Below are positions 35,473-45,380 of a stretch of 64,000 nt of DNA, one piece after another. Each line of letters opens with the position of its first letter. Positions within the stretch are counted from its first letter, which is position 1. The stretch is from Hyphomicrobiales bacterium (lineage in GTDB: Bacteria; Pseudomonadota; Alphaproteobacteria; Rhizobiales; Beijerinckiaceae), in assembly GCA_004144595.1 (NCBI GenBank), contig SEEM01000010.1:1-64000 (forward strand), read 5' to 3'. The position numbers were made by a program, and so were the translations under genes. The notes beneath the pieces were generated by a model, which searched no databases, was not told the DNA's origin, and saw only the letters and a list, made by a program, of their open reading frames with translations.

Positions 35473-37482
35473 ATGTATCACGCGATCGTCTTCCTTCCCC
35501 TCATCGGCTTCCTGATCGCCGGCCTGTTCGGCCGGCTGATCGGCGCGCGCGGCTCCGAGATCGTCACGACCTCGCTGCTGATGGTCTCCGCCGCGCTGTC
35601 CTGGGTCGCGCTCACCCAAGTCGGCTTCGGCTCCGGCACGACCCGCGTGCAGGTCGCGAGCTGGATTTCCTCCGGCCAATTGCAGGTCGACTGGGCCTTT
35701 CGCATCGATACGCTGACGGCGGTCATGCTGGTCGTGGTCAACACGGTCTCCAGCCTCGTGCACCTTTACTCGATCGGCTACATGCACGAGGACGAGCACC
35801 GCTCGCGCTTCTTCGCCTATCTCTCGCTCTTCACCTTCGCCATGCTGATGCTGGTGACGGCCGACAATCTGCTGCAGATGTTCTTCGGCTGGGAAGGCGT
35901 GGGCCTGGCTTCCTATCTTCTGATCGGCTTCTGGTACCAGAAGCCCTCGGCCAATGCGGCGGCGATGAAGGCATTCATCGTCAACCGCGTCGGCGATTTC
36001 GGCTTCCTGCTCGGCATCTTCCTGATCTTCGTGCTCTTCGGCGCCGTCACCTTCGACGCGATATTCCCGCGCGCCGGCGAGATGGTGAGCCAGAGCTTCC
36101 GCTTCCTCGGCTATGACTGGAACGCGCTCACCCTGACCTGCCTGCTGCTCTTCATGGGCGCCATGGGCAAGTCGGCGCAGTTCCTGCTGCACACCTGGCT
36201 GCCGGACGCGATGGAAGGCCCGACCCCGGTCTCGGCTCTCATCCACGCCGCGACCATGGTCACGGCCGGCGTGTTCATGGTGGCGCGTCTCTCGCCGATC
36301 TTCGAATACGCTCCCGTCGCGCTCACCGTCGTCGTCGTGATCGGCGCCACTACCGCCTTCTTCGCGGCGACGGTCGGCCTCGTGCAGAACGACATCAAGC
36401 GCGTCATCGCCTATTCGACCTGCTCGCAGCTCGGCTACATGTTCGTCGCGCTCGGCGTCGGCAATTACGGCGCCGGCATCTTCCACCTCTTCACCCACGC
36501 CTTCTTTAAGGCGCTGCTGTTCTTGGGCGCGGGCTCGGTCATCCACGCGATGCATCACGAGCAGGACATGCGTCACATGGGCGGGCTCAGGAAGCACATC
36601 CCGTTGACCGCTGCCGCCATGACGATCGGCACGCTGGCGCTGACCGGCTTCCCGGGCTTCGCCGGCTATTTCTCGAAGGATGCGGTCATCGAGAGCGCCT
36701 ATGCCTCGGTGGCGCATGGCGGCTTCGCCTCCTCATACGCCTTCGTACTGCTGGTCGTCGCTGCCTGCATGACTTCGTTCTATTCCTGGCGCCTGTACTT
36801 CATGACCTTCGAGGGCAAGCCGCGCTGGGGTCATGGACACGCCGCACATGGTCACGGCCATGACGATCATGCGCATGCCGCTGATGGACATGACGATCAC
36901 GGCCATGGCCATGACCACACGCCGCATGAGAGCCCCTTGGTGATGCTGATCCCGCTTGCGGTTCTGTCGCTCGGCGCGATCGCTGCCGGCTTCGCCTTCA
37001 AGGAAGCCTTCATCGGCCACGACTTCGAGCATTTCTGGAAGTCGGCCCTGTTCATGGGCAAGGAAAACCACATCCTGCACACCATGCATGAAGTGCCGAA
37101 ATGGGTCGTCTGGTCGCCCTTCGTGGCGATGGTGATCGGCTTCGCGCTCGCTTGGTACATGTATGTCCGGCGGCCGGAGATCCCGGGCAAGCTGGCTGCC
37201 GCCAACCCGGCGCTCTACCGGTTCCTGCTCAACAAGTGGTATTTCGACGAGCTCTACGACTTCCTGTTCGTCCGGCCCGCGAAATGGCTCGGCCGCTTCC
37301 TCTGGAAGAAGGGCGATGGCTTCGTCATCGACGGCTTCGGCCCTGATGGTGTCTCGGCCCGCGTGGTGGACGTCACCAACCGGGTGGTCCGGCTGCAGAC
37401 CGGTTATCTCTATCACTATGCCTTCGCCATGCTCATCGGCGTCGCTGGGCTCGTGACCTGGTATCTCGTGGCGCGCGGGTGA
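35473..37482 (+). CDS. nuoL: NADH-quinone oxidoreductase subunit L, with histidine-rich loop
   Basis: The 669-residue antiporter-like proton-pumping subunit has [40 protein letters not shown] (key lysine just upstream, GKSAQF) and the terminal long-helix region. Residues about 452-488 form a loop with 13 histidines in GH, DH and HGH repeats (36826-36940), which the common form of the subunit lacks. It is a possible metal-binding or pH-sensitive insertion between membrane segments. Confidence 0.97.
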   Translation: MYHAIVFLPLIGFLIAGLFGRLIGARGSEIVTTSLLMVSAALSWVALTQVGFGSGTTRVQVASWISSGQLQVDWAFRIDTLTAVMLVVVNTVSSLVHLYSIGYMHEDEHRSRFFAYLSLFTFAMLMLVTADNLLQMFFGWEGVGLASYLLIGFWYQKPSANAAAMKAFIVNRVGDFGFLLGIFLIFVLFGAVTFDAIFPRAGEMVSQSFRFLGYDWNALTLTCLLLFMGAMGKSAQFLLHTWLPDAMEGPTPVSALIHAATMVTAGVFMVARLSPIFEYAPVALTVVVVIGATTAFFAATVGLVQNDIKRVIAYSTCSQLGYMFVALGVGNYGAGIFHLFTHAFFKALLFLGAGSVIHAMHHEQDMRHMGGLRKHIPLTAAAMTIGTLALTGFPGFAGYFSKDAVIESAYASVAHGGFASSYAFVLLVVAACMTSFYSWRLYFMTFEGKPRWGHGHAAHGHGHDDHAHAADGHDDHGHGHDHTPHESPLVMLIPLAVLSLGAIAAGFAFKEAFIGHDFEHFWKSALFMGKENHILHTMHEVPKWVVWSPFVAMVIGFALAWYMYVRRPEIPGKLAAANPALYRFLLNKWYFDELYDFLFVRPAKWLGRFLWKKGDGFVIDGFGPDGVSARVVDVTNRVVRLQTGYLYHYAFAMLIGVAGLVTWYLVARG

Positions 37483-37483
37483 G

Positions 37484-39004
37484 ATGATGTCCTTCTTCGG
37501 CTTCGGTATCCTCACCGGTCTTCTTGTTCTGCCGCTGGTCGGCGCGATCCTGATCCTCGTTCAGCGCGGCGATCAGTCCGCGGTCGATTCCAATGCGCGC
37601 TGGATCGCGCTGTTCACGACCGGCCTGACCTTCGTCCTCGCCTGTGTCGCGTGGGGTCGGTTCGACACCGCCAATCCCGGCTTCCAGCTTGTCGAGACCC
37701 ACGCTTGGGTCTCCGACGCCATCAAGTTCAAGCTCGGCGTCGACGGCTTCTCCTTCCCCTTCATCGTGCTGACGGCCTTCCTGATGCCGTTCTGCATCCT
37801 GGCGTCCTGGACCTCGGTCGAGAAGCGGGTGCGCGAGTACATGATCGCCTTCCTGGTGCTGGAGGCGCTGATGATCGGCGTCTTCGCGGCGCTCGATCTC
37901 GTGCTGTTCTACCTGTTCTTCGAAGCCGGCCTGATCCCGATGTTCCTGATCATCGGCATCTGGGGCGGCAAGCGGCGCGTCTACGCCTCCTACAAGTTCT
38001 TCCTCTACACGCTGCTCGGCTCGGTGCTGATGCTGCTGGCCGTGATGGCGATGTACTGGAACGCCGGCACCACCGACATCCCGACGCTGCTGGCGCACAA
38101 GTTCCCGTCGCAGATGCAGCCCTGGCTGTGGCTCGCCTTCTTCGCCTCCTTCGCGGTGAAGATGCCGATGTGGCCGGTCCATACCTGGCTGCCCGACGCC
38201 CACGTCGAGGCGCCGACCGCCGGCTCCGTCGTTCTGGCCGCGATCCTGCTGAAGATGGGTGGCTACGGCTTCATCCGCTTCTCGATCCCGATGTTCCCGG
38301 AAGCCTCGGCGCTGTTCGCGCCGCTGGTCTTTGCCCTCTCCGTCGTCGCCATCGTCTACACCTCGCTGGTGGCGCTGATGCAGGAGGACATGAAGAAGCT
38401 GATCGCCTATTCCTCGGTTGCCCATATGGGCTTCGTGACGATGGGCCTTTTCACCCTGACGCCGCAGGGCATCCAGGGCGCGATGTTCCAGATGGTCAGC
38501 CACGGCCTGGTCTCGGGCGCGCTCTTCCTCTGCGTCGGCGTGATCTACGACCGCATGCACACCCGCGAGATCGCTGCCTATGGCGGCCTGGTCAACCGCA
38601 TGCCGGCCTATGCCGTGGTCTTCATGATCTTCACCATGGCCAATGTCGGCCTGCCCGGCACGGCCGGCTTCGTCGGCGAGTTCCTGACACTGCTCGGCGC
38701 CTTCCGCGCCAACCCCTGGGTGGCTTTCATCGCGACCTCCGGCGTCATCCTCTCGGCGGCCTACGCGCTCTGGCTCTACCGCCGGGTCGTCTTCGGCGAG
38801 CTGGTGAAGCCTGAGCTGAAGGGCATCAAGGACCTGAATGCCCGCGAATATGCGACGCTGGTCCCGCTCGTCCTGCTGACGATCTGGTACGGCGTACAGC
38901 CGCACACGATCCTCGACGCCTTCGCGGCGCCGACCGAAGCGCTCATCAAGAACTATCAGGCAGCCCTCGCCGTCGCGAAGACGGCGCTGGCAGCCGCGCA
39001 GTAA
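37484..39004 (+). CDS. nuoM: NADH-quinone oxidoreductase subunit M
   Basis: The 506-residue antiporter-like subunit carries [20 protein letters not shown] (conserved Glu), [20 protein letters not shown] and the half-channel segment [20 protein letters not shown]. It begins 1 bp after the nuoL stop, with ATG 37487 as an equally good start. Confidence 0.97.
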   Translation: MMSFFGFGILTGLLVLPLVGAILILVQRGDQSAVDSNARWIALFTTGLTFVLACVAWGRFDTANPGFQLVETHAWVSDAIKFKLGVDGFSFPFIVLTAFLMPFCILASWTSVEKRVREYMIAFLVLEALMIGVFAALDLVLFYLFFEAGLIPMFLIIGIWGGKRRVYASYKFFLYTLLGSVLMLLAVMAMYWNAGTTDIPTLLAHKFPSQMQPWLWLAFFASFAVKMPMWPVHTWLPDAHVEAPTAGSVVLAAILLKMGGYGFIRFSIPMFPEASALFAPLVFALSVVAIVYTSLVALMQEDMKKLIAYSSVAHMGFVTMGLFTLTPQGIQGAMFQMVSHGLVSGALFLCVGVIYDRMHTREIAAYGGLVNRMPAYAVVFMIFTMANVGLPGTAGFVGEFLTLLGAFRANPWVAFIATSGVILSAAYALWLYRRVVFGELVKPELKGIKDLNAREYATLVPLVLLTIWYGVQPHTILDAFAAPTEALIKNYQAALAVAKTALAAAQ

Positions 39005-39013
39005 GGTCTCGTC

Positions 39014-40441
39014 ATGGCTCTGCCCGCTCTCGGCCCGGCCCTGCCGGAAATCATCCTCGCCCTCGGCGCCATCACGATGGTGCTGGTCGGCGCGATCCAG
39101 GGCGAGCGCGCGACGCGCCTGCTCGAAGGGCTGGCGCTCGCTCTGCTCGCGGTTGCGCTGGTGCTGGTCGCCTCGGGCAGCGGCAAGATGCTGACCTTCA
39201 ACGATGGCTTCATCGTCGACGGCTTCGCCCGCTTCATGAAGGTGCTGACCCTGCTCGGTGCCGGCGCCGCGATCCTGCTCTCGGCCGATACGCTGCGGCG
39301 CCAGGGCACGATGCGCTTCGAGTTCCCGATCCTCGTCGTGCTGGCGACCATCGGCATGATGATGATGATCTCGGCCAACGATCTCATCAGCCTTTATGTC
39401 GGCCTCGAGTTGCAGTCGCTGGCGCTCTACGTCGTCGCCGCCTTCGATCGCGACAACGCGAAGTCGACGGAAGCCGGCCTGAAGTATTTCGTTCTCGGCG
39501 CGCTCTCCTCAGGCATGCTGCTCTATGGCGGTTCGCTGGTCTATGGCTTCACCGGCACCGTCACCTTCCCCGGCATCGCCGCGGCGACGGCCGGCGGCCA
39601 TGTCGGCCTCGGCCTGATCTTCGGCATCGTCTTCATCGCGGCCGGCGTCGCATTCAAGATCTCGGCCGTGCCGTTCCACATGTGGACCCCGGACGTCTAC
39701 GAGGGCGCGCCGACCCCGGTCGCCGCCTTCTTCGCCTCGGCGCCCAAGATGGCTGCGATGGCGATGGTCATCCGCGTCTTCATCGGCGCCTTCCCGGGCG
39801 CGATCCACGACTGGCGCCAGATCATTGTCTTCATCTCGATCGCCTCGATGGCGCTCGGCGCCTTCGCGGCGATCGGCCAGACCAACATCAAGCGCCTGCT
39901 CGCCTATTCCTCGATCGCCAACATGGGCTACGCGCTGGTCGGCCTCGCCGCCGGCACGGCCGAGGGCGTGCAGGGCGTGATGACTTATATGGCGATCTAT
40001 CTCGCCACGACGCTCGCGGCCTTCGCCTGCGTGCTGATGATGCGCCGCGACGGCAAGCTGGTCGAGGATATCTCGGAACTCGCCGGCCTGTCCCGCACCA
40101 ATGGCTGGATGGCGTTCGCGATGGCGATGATGATGTTCTCGCTCGCCGGCATCCCGCCGCTCGCCGGATTCTGGGCCAAGTGGTACGTCTTCCTGGCCGC
40201 GATCAACGCCAAGCTCTACGTGCTCGCCGTGATCGGCGTGCTGACCAGCGTCGTCGGCGCCTATTACTACCTGCGCCTCGTCAAGGTGATGTATTTCGAA
40301 GAGCCGAAGCCAGCCTTCGAGAAGGCCGATCTCGGCGTGCGGACCGTGCTGCTGATCTCGGCGCTCTTCGTGCTGGCGCTCTCGCTGGTTCCGGCGCCGC
40401 TGTTCGATTCGGCGGCCGCTGCGGCCAAGTCGCTGTTTTGA
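39014..40441 (+). CDS. nuoN: NADH-quinone oxidoreductase subunit N
   Basis: The 475-residue antiporter-like subunit, last of the complex I operon, has [40 protein letters not shown] and [20 protein letters not shown]. It is followed directly by copy 3 of the 95-bp repeat. Confidence 0.97.
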   Translation: MALPALGPALPEIILALGAITMVLVGAIQGERATRLLEGLALALLAVALVLVASGSGKMLTFNDGFIVDGFARFMKVLTLLGAGAAILLSADTLRRQGTMRFEFPILVVLATIGMMMMISANDLISLYVGLELQSLALYVVAAFDRDNAKSTEAGLKYFVLGALSSGMLLYGGSLVYGFTGTVTFPGIAAATAGGHVGLGLIFGIVFIAAGVAFKISAVPFHMWTPDVYEGAPTPVAAFFASAPKMAAMAMVIRVFIGAFPGAIHDWRQIIVFISIASMALGAFAAIGQTNIKRLLAYSSIANMGYALVGLAAGTAEGVQGVMTYMAIYLATTLAAFACVLMMRRDGKLVEDISELAGLSRTNGWMAFAMAMMMFSLAGIPPLAGFWAKWYVFLAAINAKLYVLAVIGVLTSVVGAYYYLRLVKVMYFEEPKPAFEKADLGVRTVLLISALFVLALSLVPAPLFDSAAAAAKSLF

Positions 40442-40449
40442 CGCTTCCC

Positions 40450-40542
40450 CGTCATGGTCGGGCTTGTCCCGACCATCCGCGTTCTCGCTGGTCAAAGGTG
40501 GGGTTCAAGACGTGGATGCTCGCCACAAGGGCGAGCATGACG
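40450..40542 (+). repeat. Palindromic intergenic repeat, copy 3 of 3
   Basis: The element has the same limits as copy 2, from CGTCATGGTCGGGCTTGTCC to GGGCGAGCATGACG. Outer hairpins ATGGTCGGG/CCCGACCAT and ATGCTCGCC/GGGCGAGCAT are intact, and the central loop is diverged. It fills the space between nuoN and birA and ends 16 bp before the birA start. Confidence 0.9.
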
Positions 40543-40558
40543 GCGTGGACCGACAGCC

Positions 40559-41317
40559 ATGCTCGGTGAAGCGGCCCGCGCCGCGGGCTATCGTCTGATC
40601 GTCCGCGACGAGGTCGGCTCCACCATGGAGGAGGCGCGCCGCGCGCTGGACCAGGGCGAGCCCGGCAAACTCTGGATCGTCGCCCGCAGCCAGAATGCCG
40701 GCCGCGGCCGCCATGGTCGGCAATGGGGCTCTCCGCCCGGCAATCTCTACGCCAGCCTGCTGCTGACCGATCCGTGCGCGCCTGCATTGGCGCCGCAGCT
40801 CGGCTTCGTCGTGGGTCTCGCCCTGCATGACGCTGCCGCGAATCTGCTCGGTCCGGCAGCATCCGGCCTCCGGCTGAAATGGCCGAACGACCTCCTGCTG
40901 GACCGCGCCAAGACCTCCGGCCTGCTGCTGGAGGGCGAGAGCCGGGCAGGGCGCTTCAGCGTGTTCGTCGGCTGCGGCGTCAACATCGCGTCCTGTCCGA
41001 CGGATACGCCTTACCAGGCGACCTTCCTCAAGGCCGCGGCTCCCCAGGCCAGTGTCGAAGCGGTTTTGACCGGCCTCAGCGACGCTTTCGCCCGACGCTT
41101 CGCCATCTGGTCGCAACCGGGAGGCTTCGGCCCGATCCGCGCCGCCTGGCTGGAGCGCGCCGCCTTCCTCGGCGAGACCATCACCATCCGCCTGCCCGAG
41201 GGGCCTCTCGCAGGCATCTTCGTCGGTCTCGACCCGAGCGGGCGCCTCGAACTCGAGACCGAGACCAGCCGCCGCGTGATCGATGCCGGGGACCTCTTCT
41301 TCGGCCCGCCGGGCTGA
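40559..41317 (+). CDS. birA: Biotin--[acetyl-CoA-carboxylase] ligase
   Basis: The 252-residue enzyme activates biotin to biotinyl-AMP and attaches it to BCCP. Motifs are STMEEA, the biotinyl-AMP loop GRGRHGRQW and KWPNDLLL. The DNA-binding N-terminal domain of E. coli BirA is absent, so it is a ligase only (class I). It sits after nuoN and before RNase J, a common order in Hyphomicrobiales. Confidence 0.94.
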   Translation: MLGEAARAAGYRLIVRDEVGSTMEEARRALDQGEPGKLWIVARSQNAGRGRHGRQWGSPPGNLYASLLLTDPCAPALAPQLGFVVGLALHDAAANLLGPAASGLRLKWPNDLLLDRAKTSGLLLEGESRAGRFSVFVGCGVNIASCPTDTPYQATFLKAAAPQASVEAVLTGLSDAFARRFAIWSQPGGFGPIRAAWLERAAFLGETITIRLPEGPLAGIFVGLDPSGRLELETETSRRVIDAGDLFFGPPG

Positions 41318-41427
41318 CCGCCCCATCTCTCCGGCCTCCGTCGATCTGGAGGCCGCCTTGCCGGCGTGCTAGGGCTCATTGCCATCACGCGGCATAGATC
41401 AAGCCATTGCCACAATCAGGATTGCCA

Positions 41428-43098
41428 GTGACCCGTTCCAGCGACCAGCTCGTCTTCGTTCCCCTCGGCGGCCTCGGCGAGATCGGCATGAACGCCGCTC
41501 TCTACGGCTTCGGGCCCGAGGGCCGACGAAAGTGGATTTTGGTCGATTGCGGCCTGTCCTTCGCCGGGCCGGAGGCGCCGGGCGTCGATATCGTCCTGCC
41601 CGACCTGCGCTACATCATCGAGGAGCGGGCGAACCTGCTGGGTATCGTCATCACCCATGCCCATGAGGACCATATCGGCGCGCTTGCAGCGCTCTGGCCC
41701 TCACTGCGCGCGCCGGTCTACTGCACGCGCTTCGCCGCAGGCCTGCTCGCGACGCGCCGCCTCTCCGAGCCGGGCGCGCCCAATGTCGAGATCAACGTCG
41801 TGCCGCAGGGCGGCGCGATCACGCTCGGACCCTTCGACATCGAATTCGTACCGGTGGCCCATTCGATCCCGGAATCGAACGCGCTGGCGATCCGCACGCC
41901 GGCCGGCCTCGTCGTCCATACCGGCGACTGGAAGATCGACCCGACTCCGCGCGTCGGCCTGCCGACCGACGAGAAGCGTCTGCGAGAGCTCGGCGAGGAG
42001 GGCGTGCTGGCCCTGGTCTGCGATTCCACCAACGTCATGCGTGACGGCACCAGCCCGAGCGAGGCCGATGTCGCCGCCAAGATGAAGGAACTGGTCGCGT
42101 CCGCGCCGGGTCGCGTCGCCGTCACCACCTTCGCCTCCAATGTCGCGCGCCTGCGCTCCGTCGCGGAAGCGGCGATGGCCAACGACCGCGAGGTCGTCGT
42201 CGTCGGCCGCGCCATGGACCGCGTCATCACTGTCGCCCGCGAATGCGGCTATCTCGACGGGATCCCGGCCTTCCGCCCGGTCGATGCTTATGGCTATCTG
42301 CCGCGCGACAAGGTCGTGGCGCTGGTGACCGGCAGCCAGGGCGAGCCGCGCGCCGCGCTCTCGCGCATCGCCTCGGACGACCATCCCGAGATTGCACTCT
42401 CGCCCGGCGACCGTGTGATCTTTTCCTCGCGCACCATTCCCGGCAACGAGAAGTCGGTCGGCAACATCTTGAACGCGCTCGCTCGCGACAAGATCGAGAT
42501 CATCACCGACCGCAATCATCTGGTCCATGTTTCCGGCCATCCCCGCCGCGAGGAGATGGCCCGGCTCTATGGCTGGCTGAAGCCGCAGATCGCGATCCCC
42601 GCCCATGGCGAGGACCTGCATCTGGCCGAGCACGAAACCTTCGCCCGCAGCCTCGGCGTCAAGCATGTGCTCCGCGCCGGCAATGGCGACGTGGTCGCGA
42701 TCTCGGGCGAGGGCGCCCGCAAGGTCGACGAGGTCCGGCATGGCCGGCTCTATCAGGACGGTTCGCTGCTGGTGAACGCTCTCGAGAAAACGATCCAGGA
42801 GCGCCGCCGCCTGTCCTTCGCCGGCATCGTCTCGATCGCGGTGGCCATCGACGACAAGGGCGGCATTGCGGGCGAGCCGGAGATCGCCGTGCTCGGCCTG
42901 CCGCCGCGAACCCTCGGCGGCATCGATTTCGACGAATACGTCGCCGATACCGTCGGCGACCTCCTCGACAATATCCCCAAGGCCCGCCGTCGCGACCCCG
43001 AGGCCCTGCGCAATGCGCTGGAGCGCGGGGTGCGCAGCGCGGTGAACGAGGAGTGGGGCAAGAAGCCGCTGGTGCATGCGCTGGTGGTCGAGGTGTAG
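41428..43098 (+). CDS. rnj: Ribonuclease J
   Basis: The 556-residue enzyme is a metallo-beta-lactamase/beta-CASP ribonuclease with 5'-3' exo- and endonuclease activity in RNA maturation and decay. The metal motif ITHAHEDHIGAL, HSIPESNAL, HTGDWKID and the beta-CASP block TGSQGEPRAALSRIA are visible. The start is taken as GTG 41428 (VTRSSDQLVFVPLGGLGEIG) because AGGA lies 7 nt before it; the open frame extends back to TTG 41407. Confidence 0.95.
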   Translation: MTRSSDQLVFVPLGGLGEIGMNAALYGFGPEGRRKWILVDCGLSFAGPEAPGVDIVLPDLRYIIEERANLLGIVITHAHEDHIGALAALWPSLRAPVYCTRFAAGLLATRRLSEPGAPNVEINVVPQGGAITLGPFDIEFVPVAHSIPESNALAIRTPAGLVVHTGDWKIDPTPRVGLPTDEKRLRELGEEGVLALVCDSTNVMRDGTSPSEADVAAKMKELVASAPGRVAVTTFASNVARLRSVAEAAMANDREVVVVGRAMDRVITVARECGYLDGIPAFRPVDAYGYLPRDKVVALVTGSQGEPRAALSRIASDDHPEIALSPGDRVIFSSRTIPGNEKSVGNILNALARDKIEIITDRNHLVHVSGHPRREEMARLYGWLKPQIAIPAHGEDLHLAEHETFARSLGVKHVLRAGNGDVVAISGEGARKVDEVRHGRLYQDGSLLVNALEKTIQERRRLSFAGIVSIAVAIDDKGGIAGEPEIAVLGLPPRTLGGIDFDEYVADTVGDLLDNIPKARRRDPEALRNALERGVRSAVNEEWGKKPLVHALVVEV

Positions 43099-43131
43099 AA
43101 AGGCCGCATGGCCACGCCGGAGGGGATGAAG

Positions 43132-43536
43132 ATGATCGGACGCCTGAACCACGTCGCCATTGCGGTGAAGGACCTCGAAGCCTCGACGGCGCTCTACCGC
43201 GATACGCTCGGCGCGCGCGTCTCGCAGCCGCAGCCCGAGCCGGACCACGGCGTCACCGTCGTCTTCGTCGAACTGCCCAACACCAAGATTGAGTTGCTTG
43301 AGCCGCTGGGCGCCGATTCGCCGATCGCGAAATTCCTCGAGCGCAACGCCGATGGCGGCATCCATCACATCTGCTACGAGGTCGACGACATCCTCGCGGC
43401 GCGCGACCGGCTGAAGGCGCAGGGTGCGCGCGTGCTCGGTTCCGGCGGGCCGCGCATCGGCGCCCATGGCAAGCCGGTGCTGTTCCTGCACCCCAAGGAT
43501 TTCCTGGGCACGCTGGTCGAACTTGAGCAGGCCTGA
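43132..43536 (+). CDS. mce: Methylmalonyl-CoA epimerase
   Basis: The 134-residue VOC-fold (glyoxalase-like) enzyme interconverts (R)- and (S)-methylmalonyl-CoA in propionyl-CoA breakdown. It reads MIGRLNHVAIAVKDLEASTA, then FVELPNTKIELLEPLG and GGIHHICYEVDDI, with metal ligands His, His and Glu. ATG 43132 was chosen because GGAGGGG is 8 nt upstream and the protein then starts like its relatives; ATGs at 43108 and 43126 are also in frame. Confidence 0.92.
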   Translation: MIGRLNHVAIAVKDLEASTALYRDTLGARVSQPQPEPDHGVTVVFVELPNTKIELLEPLGADSPIAKFLERNADGGIHHICYEVDDILAARDRLKAQGARVLGSGGPRIGAHGKPVLFLHPKDFLGTLVELEQA

Positions 43537-43541
43537 CGACG

Positions 43542-43949
43542 ATGACCGACTTCGCTTCGACCGAGATCGCTTTCCTGGGCCAGCCCGAAGCCGGTTCGCC
43601 GCGTCCCTTCAGCGCCGCGACCGTCGCCGGCGGGCTCGTCTTCGTCTCCGGCCACTCGGCGCCGCATGACCCCGCGCGTGGCGTCCTTCGCGGCGCGACA
43701 CCCGCCGAGGAGGTCCGCAATGCGCTCGGCCGAGTCGCCGAGATCCTGGCGGAAGCCGGAACCTCGCTCGACCGCGTCGTCCAGATGACGATGCTGATCA
43801 CCGATCCGGCCGACTACGCCGCCTGCAACGCCGAGTATGTGAAGCATTTCCCCGGCGGCCTGCCGGCCCGCCATACTGCGCGCTTCGGCGTGCCGACCGA
43901 GGCGAAGGTCGCCTTTTCCTGCATCGCGCTCGCGGGGCGGGTGGCATGA
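43542..43949 (+). CDS. RidA/YjgF-family protein
   Basis: The 135-residue Rid-fold protein has FSAATVAGGLVFVSGHSAPH, EVRNALGRVAEILAEAGTSL and a C-terminal RHTARFGVPTEAKVAFSCIA. Classic RidA deaminates reactive enamines using an arginine near this end. Here the exact subfamily is unclear. It lies 5 bp after mce and overlaps the next gene by 4 nt. Confidence 0.87.
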   Translation: MTDFASTEIAFLGQPEAGSPRPFSAATVAGGLVFVSGHSAPHDPARGVLRGATPAEEVRNALGRVAEILAEAGTSLDRVVQMTMLITDPADYAACNAEYVKHFPGGLPARHTARFGVPTEAKVAFSCIALAGRVA

Positions 43950-44176
43950 ACCTCGTCGGCGGCCTCGCCCTTTATTTCGTGATCTGGTGGATCACGCTCT
44001 TCGCGGTGCTGCCCTTCGGCATCCGCAGCCAGCAGGAGGCGGGCGACGTCGTCGCCGGCACCGAGCCGGGCGCGCCGGTGCTGCCAGGCCTGATGAAGAA
44101 AGCGGTCATCACGTCGCTGATCGCGGCGGTGATCTTCGCCGGCGTCTGGTATGTCTGGGTGACCTACGACATTTGA
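43946..44176 (+). CDS. DUF1467-family small membrane protein
   Basis: The 76-residue protein has two membrane helices (about 3-25 and 51-73) and the conserved FVIWWITLFAVLPFGIRSQQ, typical of DUF1467 in alphaproteobacteria. It overlaps the RidA-like gene by ATGA. The function is unknown. In relatives it also follows mce, usually with proS next; here the next gene is a cyclophilin. Confidence 0.88.
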   Translation: MNLVGGLALYFVIWWITLFAVLPFGIRSQQEAGDVVAGTEPGAPVLPGLMKKAVITSLIAAVIFAGVWYVWVTYDI

Positions 44177-44233
44177 CGCCACGCTCCGGATTTCTCCGGC
44201 ACTGCAGCGTCATCCCGTCCTGAACCGAACGAT

Positions 44234-44364
44234 TGTCATTCCGGGGCTTCGCATAGCGAAGAGCCCGGAAGCCACGACCGGGCGAGCCGCCGGCAACGCG
44301 GAATGGGATGTTCCACCCCGTCCTGGTTTCCGGGTTCGCGCCTGCGGCGCGCCCCGGAATGACA
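44234..44364. repeat. Intergenic inverted-repeat element
   Basis: Perfect 14-bp outer arms TGTCATTCCGGGGC (44234-44247) and GCCCCGGAATGACA (44351-44364) enclose about 100 bp with further self-complementary segments (CTTCGCATAGCGAAG; GCGCCTGCGGCGC). There is no ORF. The shape resembles a MITE or a REP-type cruciform. Confidence 0.75.
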
Positions 44365-44430
44365 AAGGTGGCTCCGGCCGGAGCGGTCTGAAAATGTCGT
44401 CCAAACTTGGCGCGCCTGCTCGGGTGCCGC

Positions 44431-44464
44431 CAAAGAAAAAAGGCAAGGCCGATGCCTTGCCTTT
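44431..44464 (-). terminator. Rho-independent terminator on the minus strand
   Basis: An 11-bp perfect stem (AAAGGCAAGGC/GCCTTGCCTTT, loop of four) is followed on the minus strand by TTTTTTCTTT. On the plus strand no T run follows the stem, so it works for minus-strand transcription. No minus-strand gene lies just upstream of it. Confidence 0.7.
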
Positions 44465-44600
44465 GGTAGTCCGCTTTTACCGCTGCACCGGCACACGTCT
44501 CAAAGAGCGTGCGACTCATTTTGCAAGGCGGGCGTTTGTTCCTCCCAAGACCTGGTCCGCAGCGCTTCGACTGGCAAAGCGCTCCCAGCGCCGGAAGGAT
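44432..44600 (-). ncRNA. Possible small RNA ending at the minus-strand terminator
   Basis: A transcript must reach the terminator from 44465 upward. On the minus strand ATGACA with TAATCC 17 bp later (around 44600-44632) would start it near 44595, giving about 160 nt. That RNA would contain a further hairpin (GCGCTTTGCCAGTCGAAGCGC) and a GGGAGGAAC stretch. No Rfam family is recognised. The promoter is weak and the boundaries are approximate. Confidence 0.3.
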
Positions 44601-44788
44601 TAACCGATTGTGACGGCGCTGTCATCAGTTTAGGCAGCTCCAGCCTGGAATTTTTGCAAGATTAGTCTTTTTGCACTTGTGCAGTGCAGCAAGGGCAGCC
44701 GGCGGATCGACGCGATGCCTTGTTCCGGCCAAAGGATAGGGCTATCGACCGGCATCCGCCGGCCTCTCCGGCGGCCATGGAGATTTTC

Positions 44789-45340
44789 ATGCTGCGCAGC
44801 TCGCTCGCCGCCCTTGCCGTCGTCGCCTCGCTCGGTTTCGCCCAGGCCCAGACGCCGAAGCCCGACCCGGAGAACACCGTCATCCTCGAGACCAAGGACG
44901 GCCCGGTAACCATTCGCCTGCGGCCGGATCTCGCGCCTAAGCATGTCACGCAGATCAAGACGCTGGTGAAGCGCGGCTTCTATGACGGCATCGTCTTCCA
45001 CCGCGTCATCGACGGCTTCATGGCCCAGACCGGCGATCCGACCGGCACCGGCACCGGCAAGTCCGACCTGCCGAACCTGCCCGCCGAATTCACCCCGACG
45101 CCCTACAAGGTCGGCTCGCTCGGCATGGCCCGTTCGCAGTCGCCGGATTCGGCCAATTCCCAGTTCTTCATCTGCTACGAGGGCTGCGGCTCGCTGACCG
45201 GCCAGTACACGCTGTTCGGCGAAGTGGTTTCCGGAATGGACGCCGTGCGCAAGATCAAGAAGGGCTCCAGCTCCAATAACGGGCAGGTCAGCGGCCCCGA
45301 CAAGATCGTCCGCATGCGCATGCAGGCCGACGCCAAGTAA
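44789..45340 (+). CDS. Secreted peptidyl-prolyl cis-trans isomerase (cyclophilin)
   Basis: The 183-residue cyclophilin has a signal peptide (MLRSSLAALAVVASLGFAQA). The catalytic core is GFYDGIVFHRVIDGFMAQTG, SANSQFFICYEG and LFGEVVSGMDAV. It acts in the periplasm on prolyl bonds. ATG 44789 was chosen because GGAG lies 6 nt upstream and a proper signal peptide results. It is closely similar to the cytoplasmic enzyme at 46025-46495. Confidence 0.93.
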   Translation: MLRSSLAALAVVASLGFAQAQTPKPDPENTVILETKDGPVTIRLRPDLAPKHVTQIKTLVKRGFYDGIVFHRVIDGFMAQTGDPTGTGTGKSDLPNLPAEFTPTPYKVGSLGMARSQSPDSANSQFFICYEGCGSLTGQYTLFGEVVSGMDAVRKIKKGSSSNNGQVSGPDKIVRMRMQADAK

Positions 45341-45380
45341 GTCGGGATAGAGCACGCAACGCGAGCGGGGAGGTGCGGCG

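Larger units (their letters stand above)
44177..44788. other. Long intergenic region with repeat, terminator and possible small RNA
   Basis: This 612-bp stretch has no convincing protein gene. It holds a 131-bp inverted-repeat element (44234-44364), a strong minus-strand terminator (44431-44464) and about 300 bp of unassigned sequence before the cyclophilin start. The open frames crossing it lack coding character. Confidence 0.6.

Noticed and set aside
41333..41354. GGCCTCC/GGAGGCC hairpin after birA as a terminator
   Set aside because: The 7-bp stem has no T run on either side, so termination is not supported.
44109..44519. Small protein gene on the minus strand starting MSRTLFETCAGAAVKAD
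   Set aside because: The frame reads straight through the terminator hairpin and the repeat element, its possible ribosome site is about 17 nt from the ATG, and composition is not protein-like.
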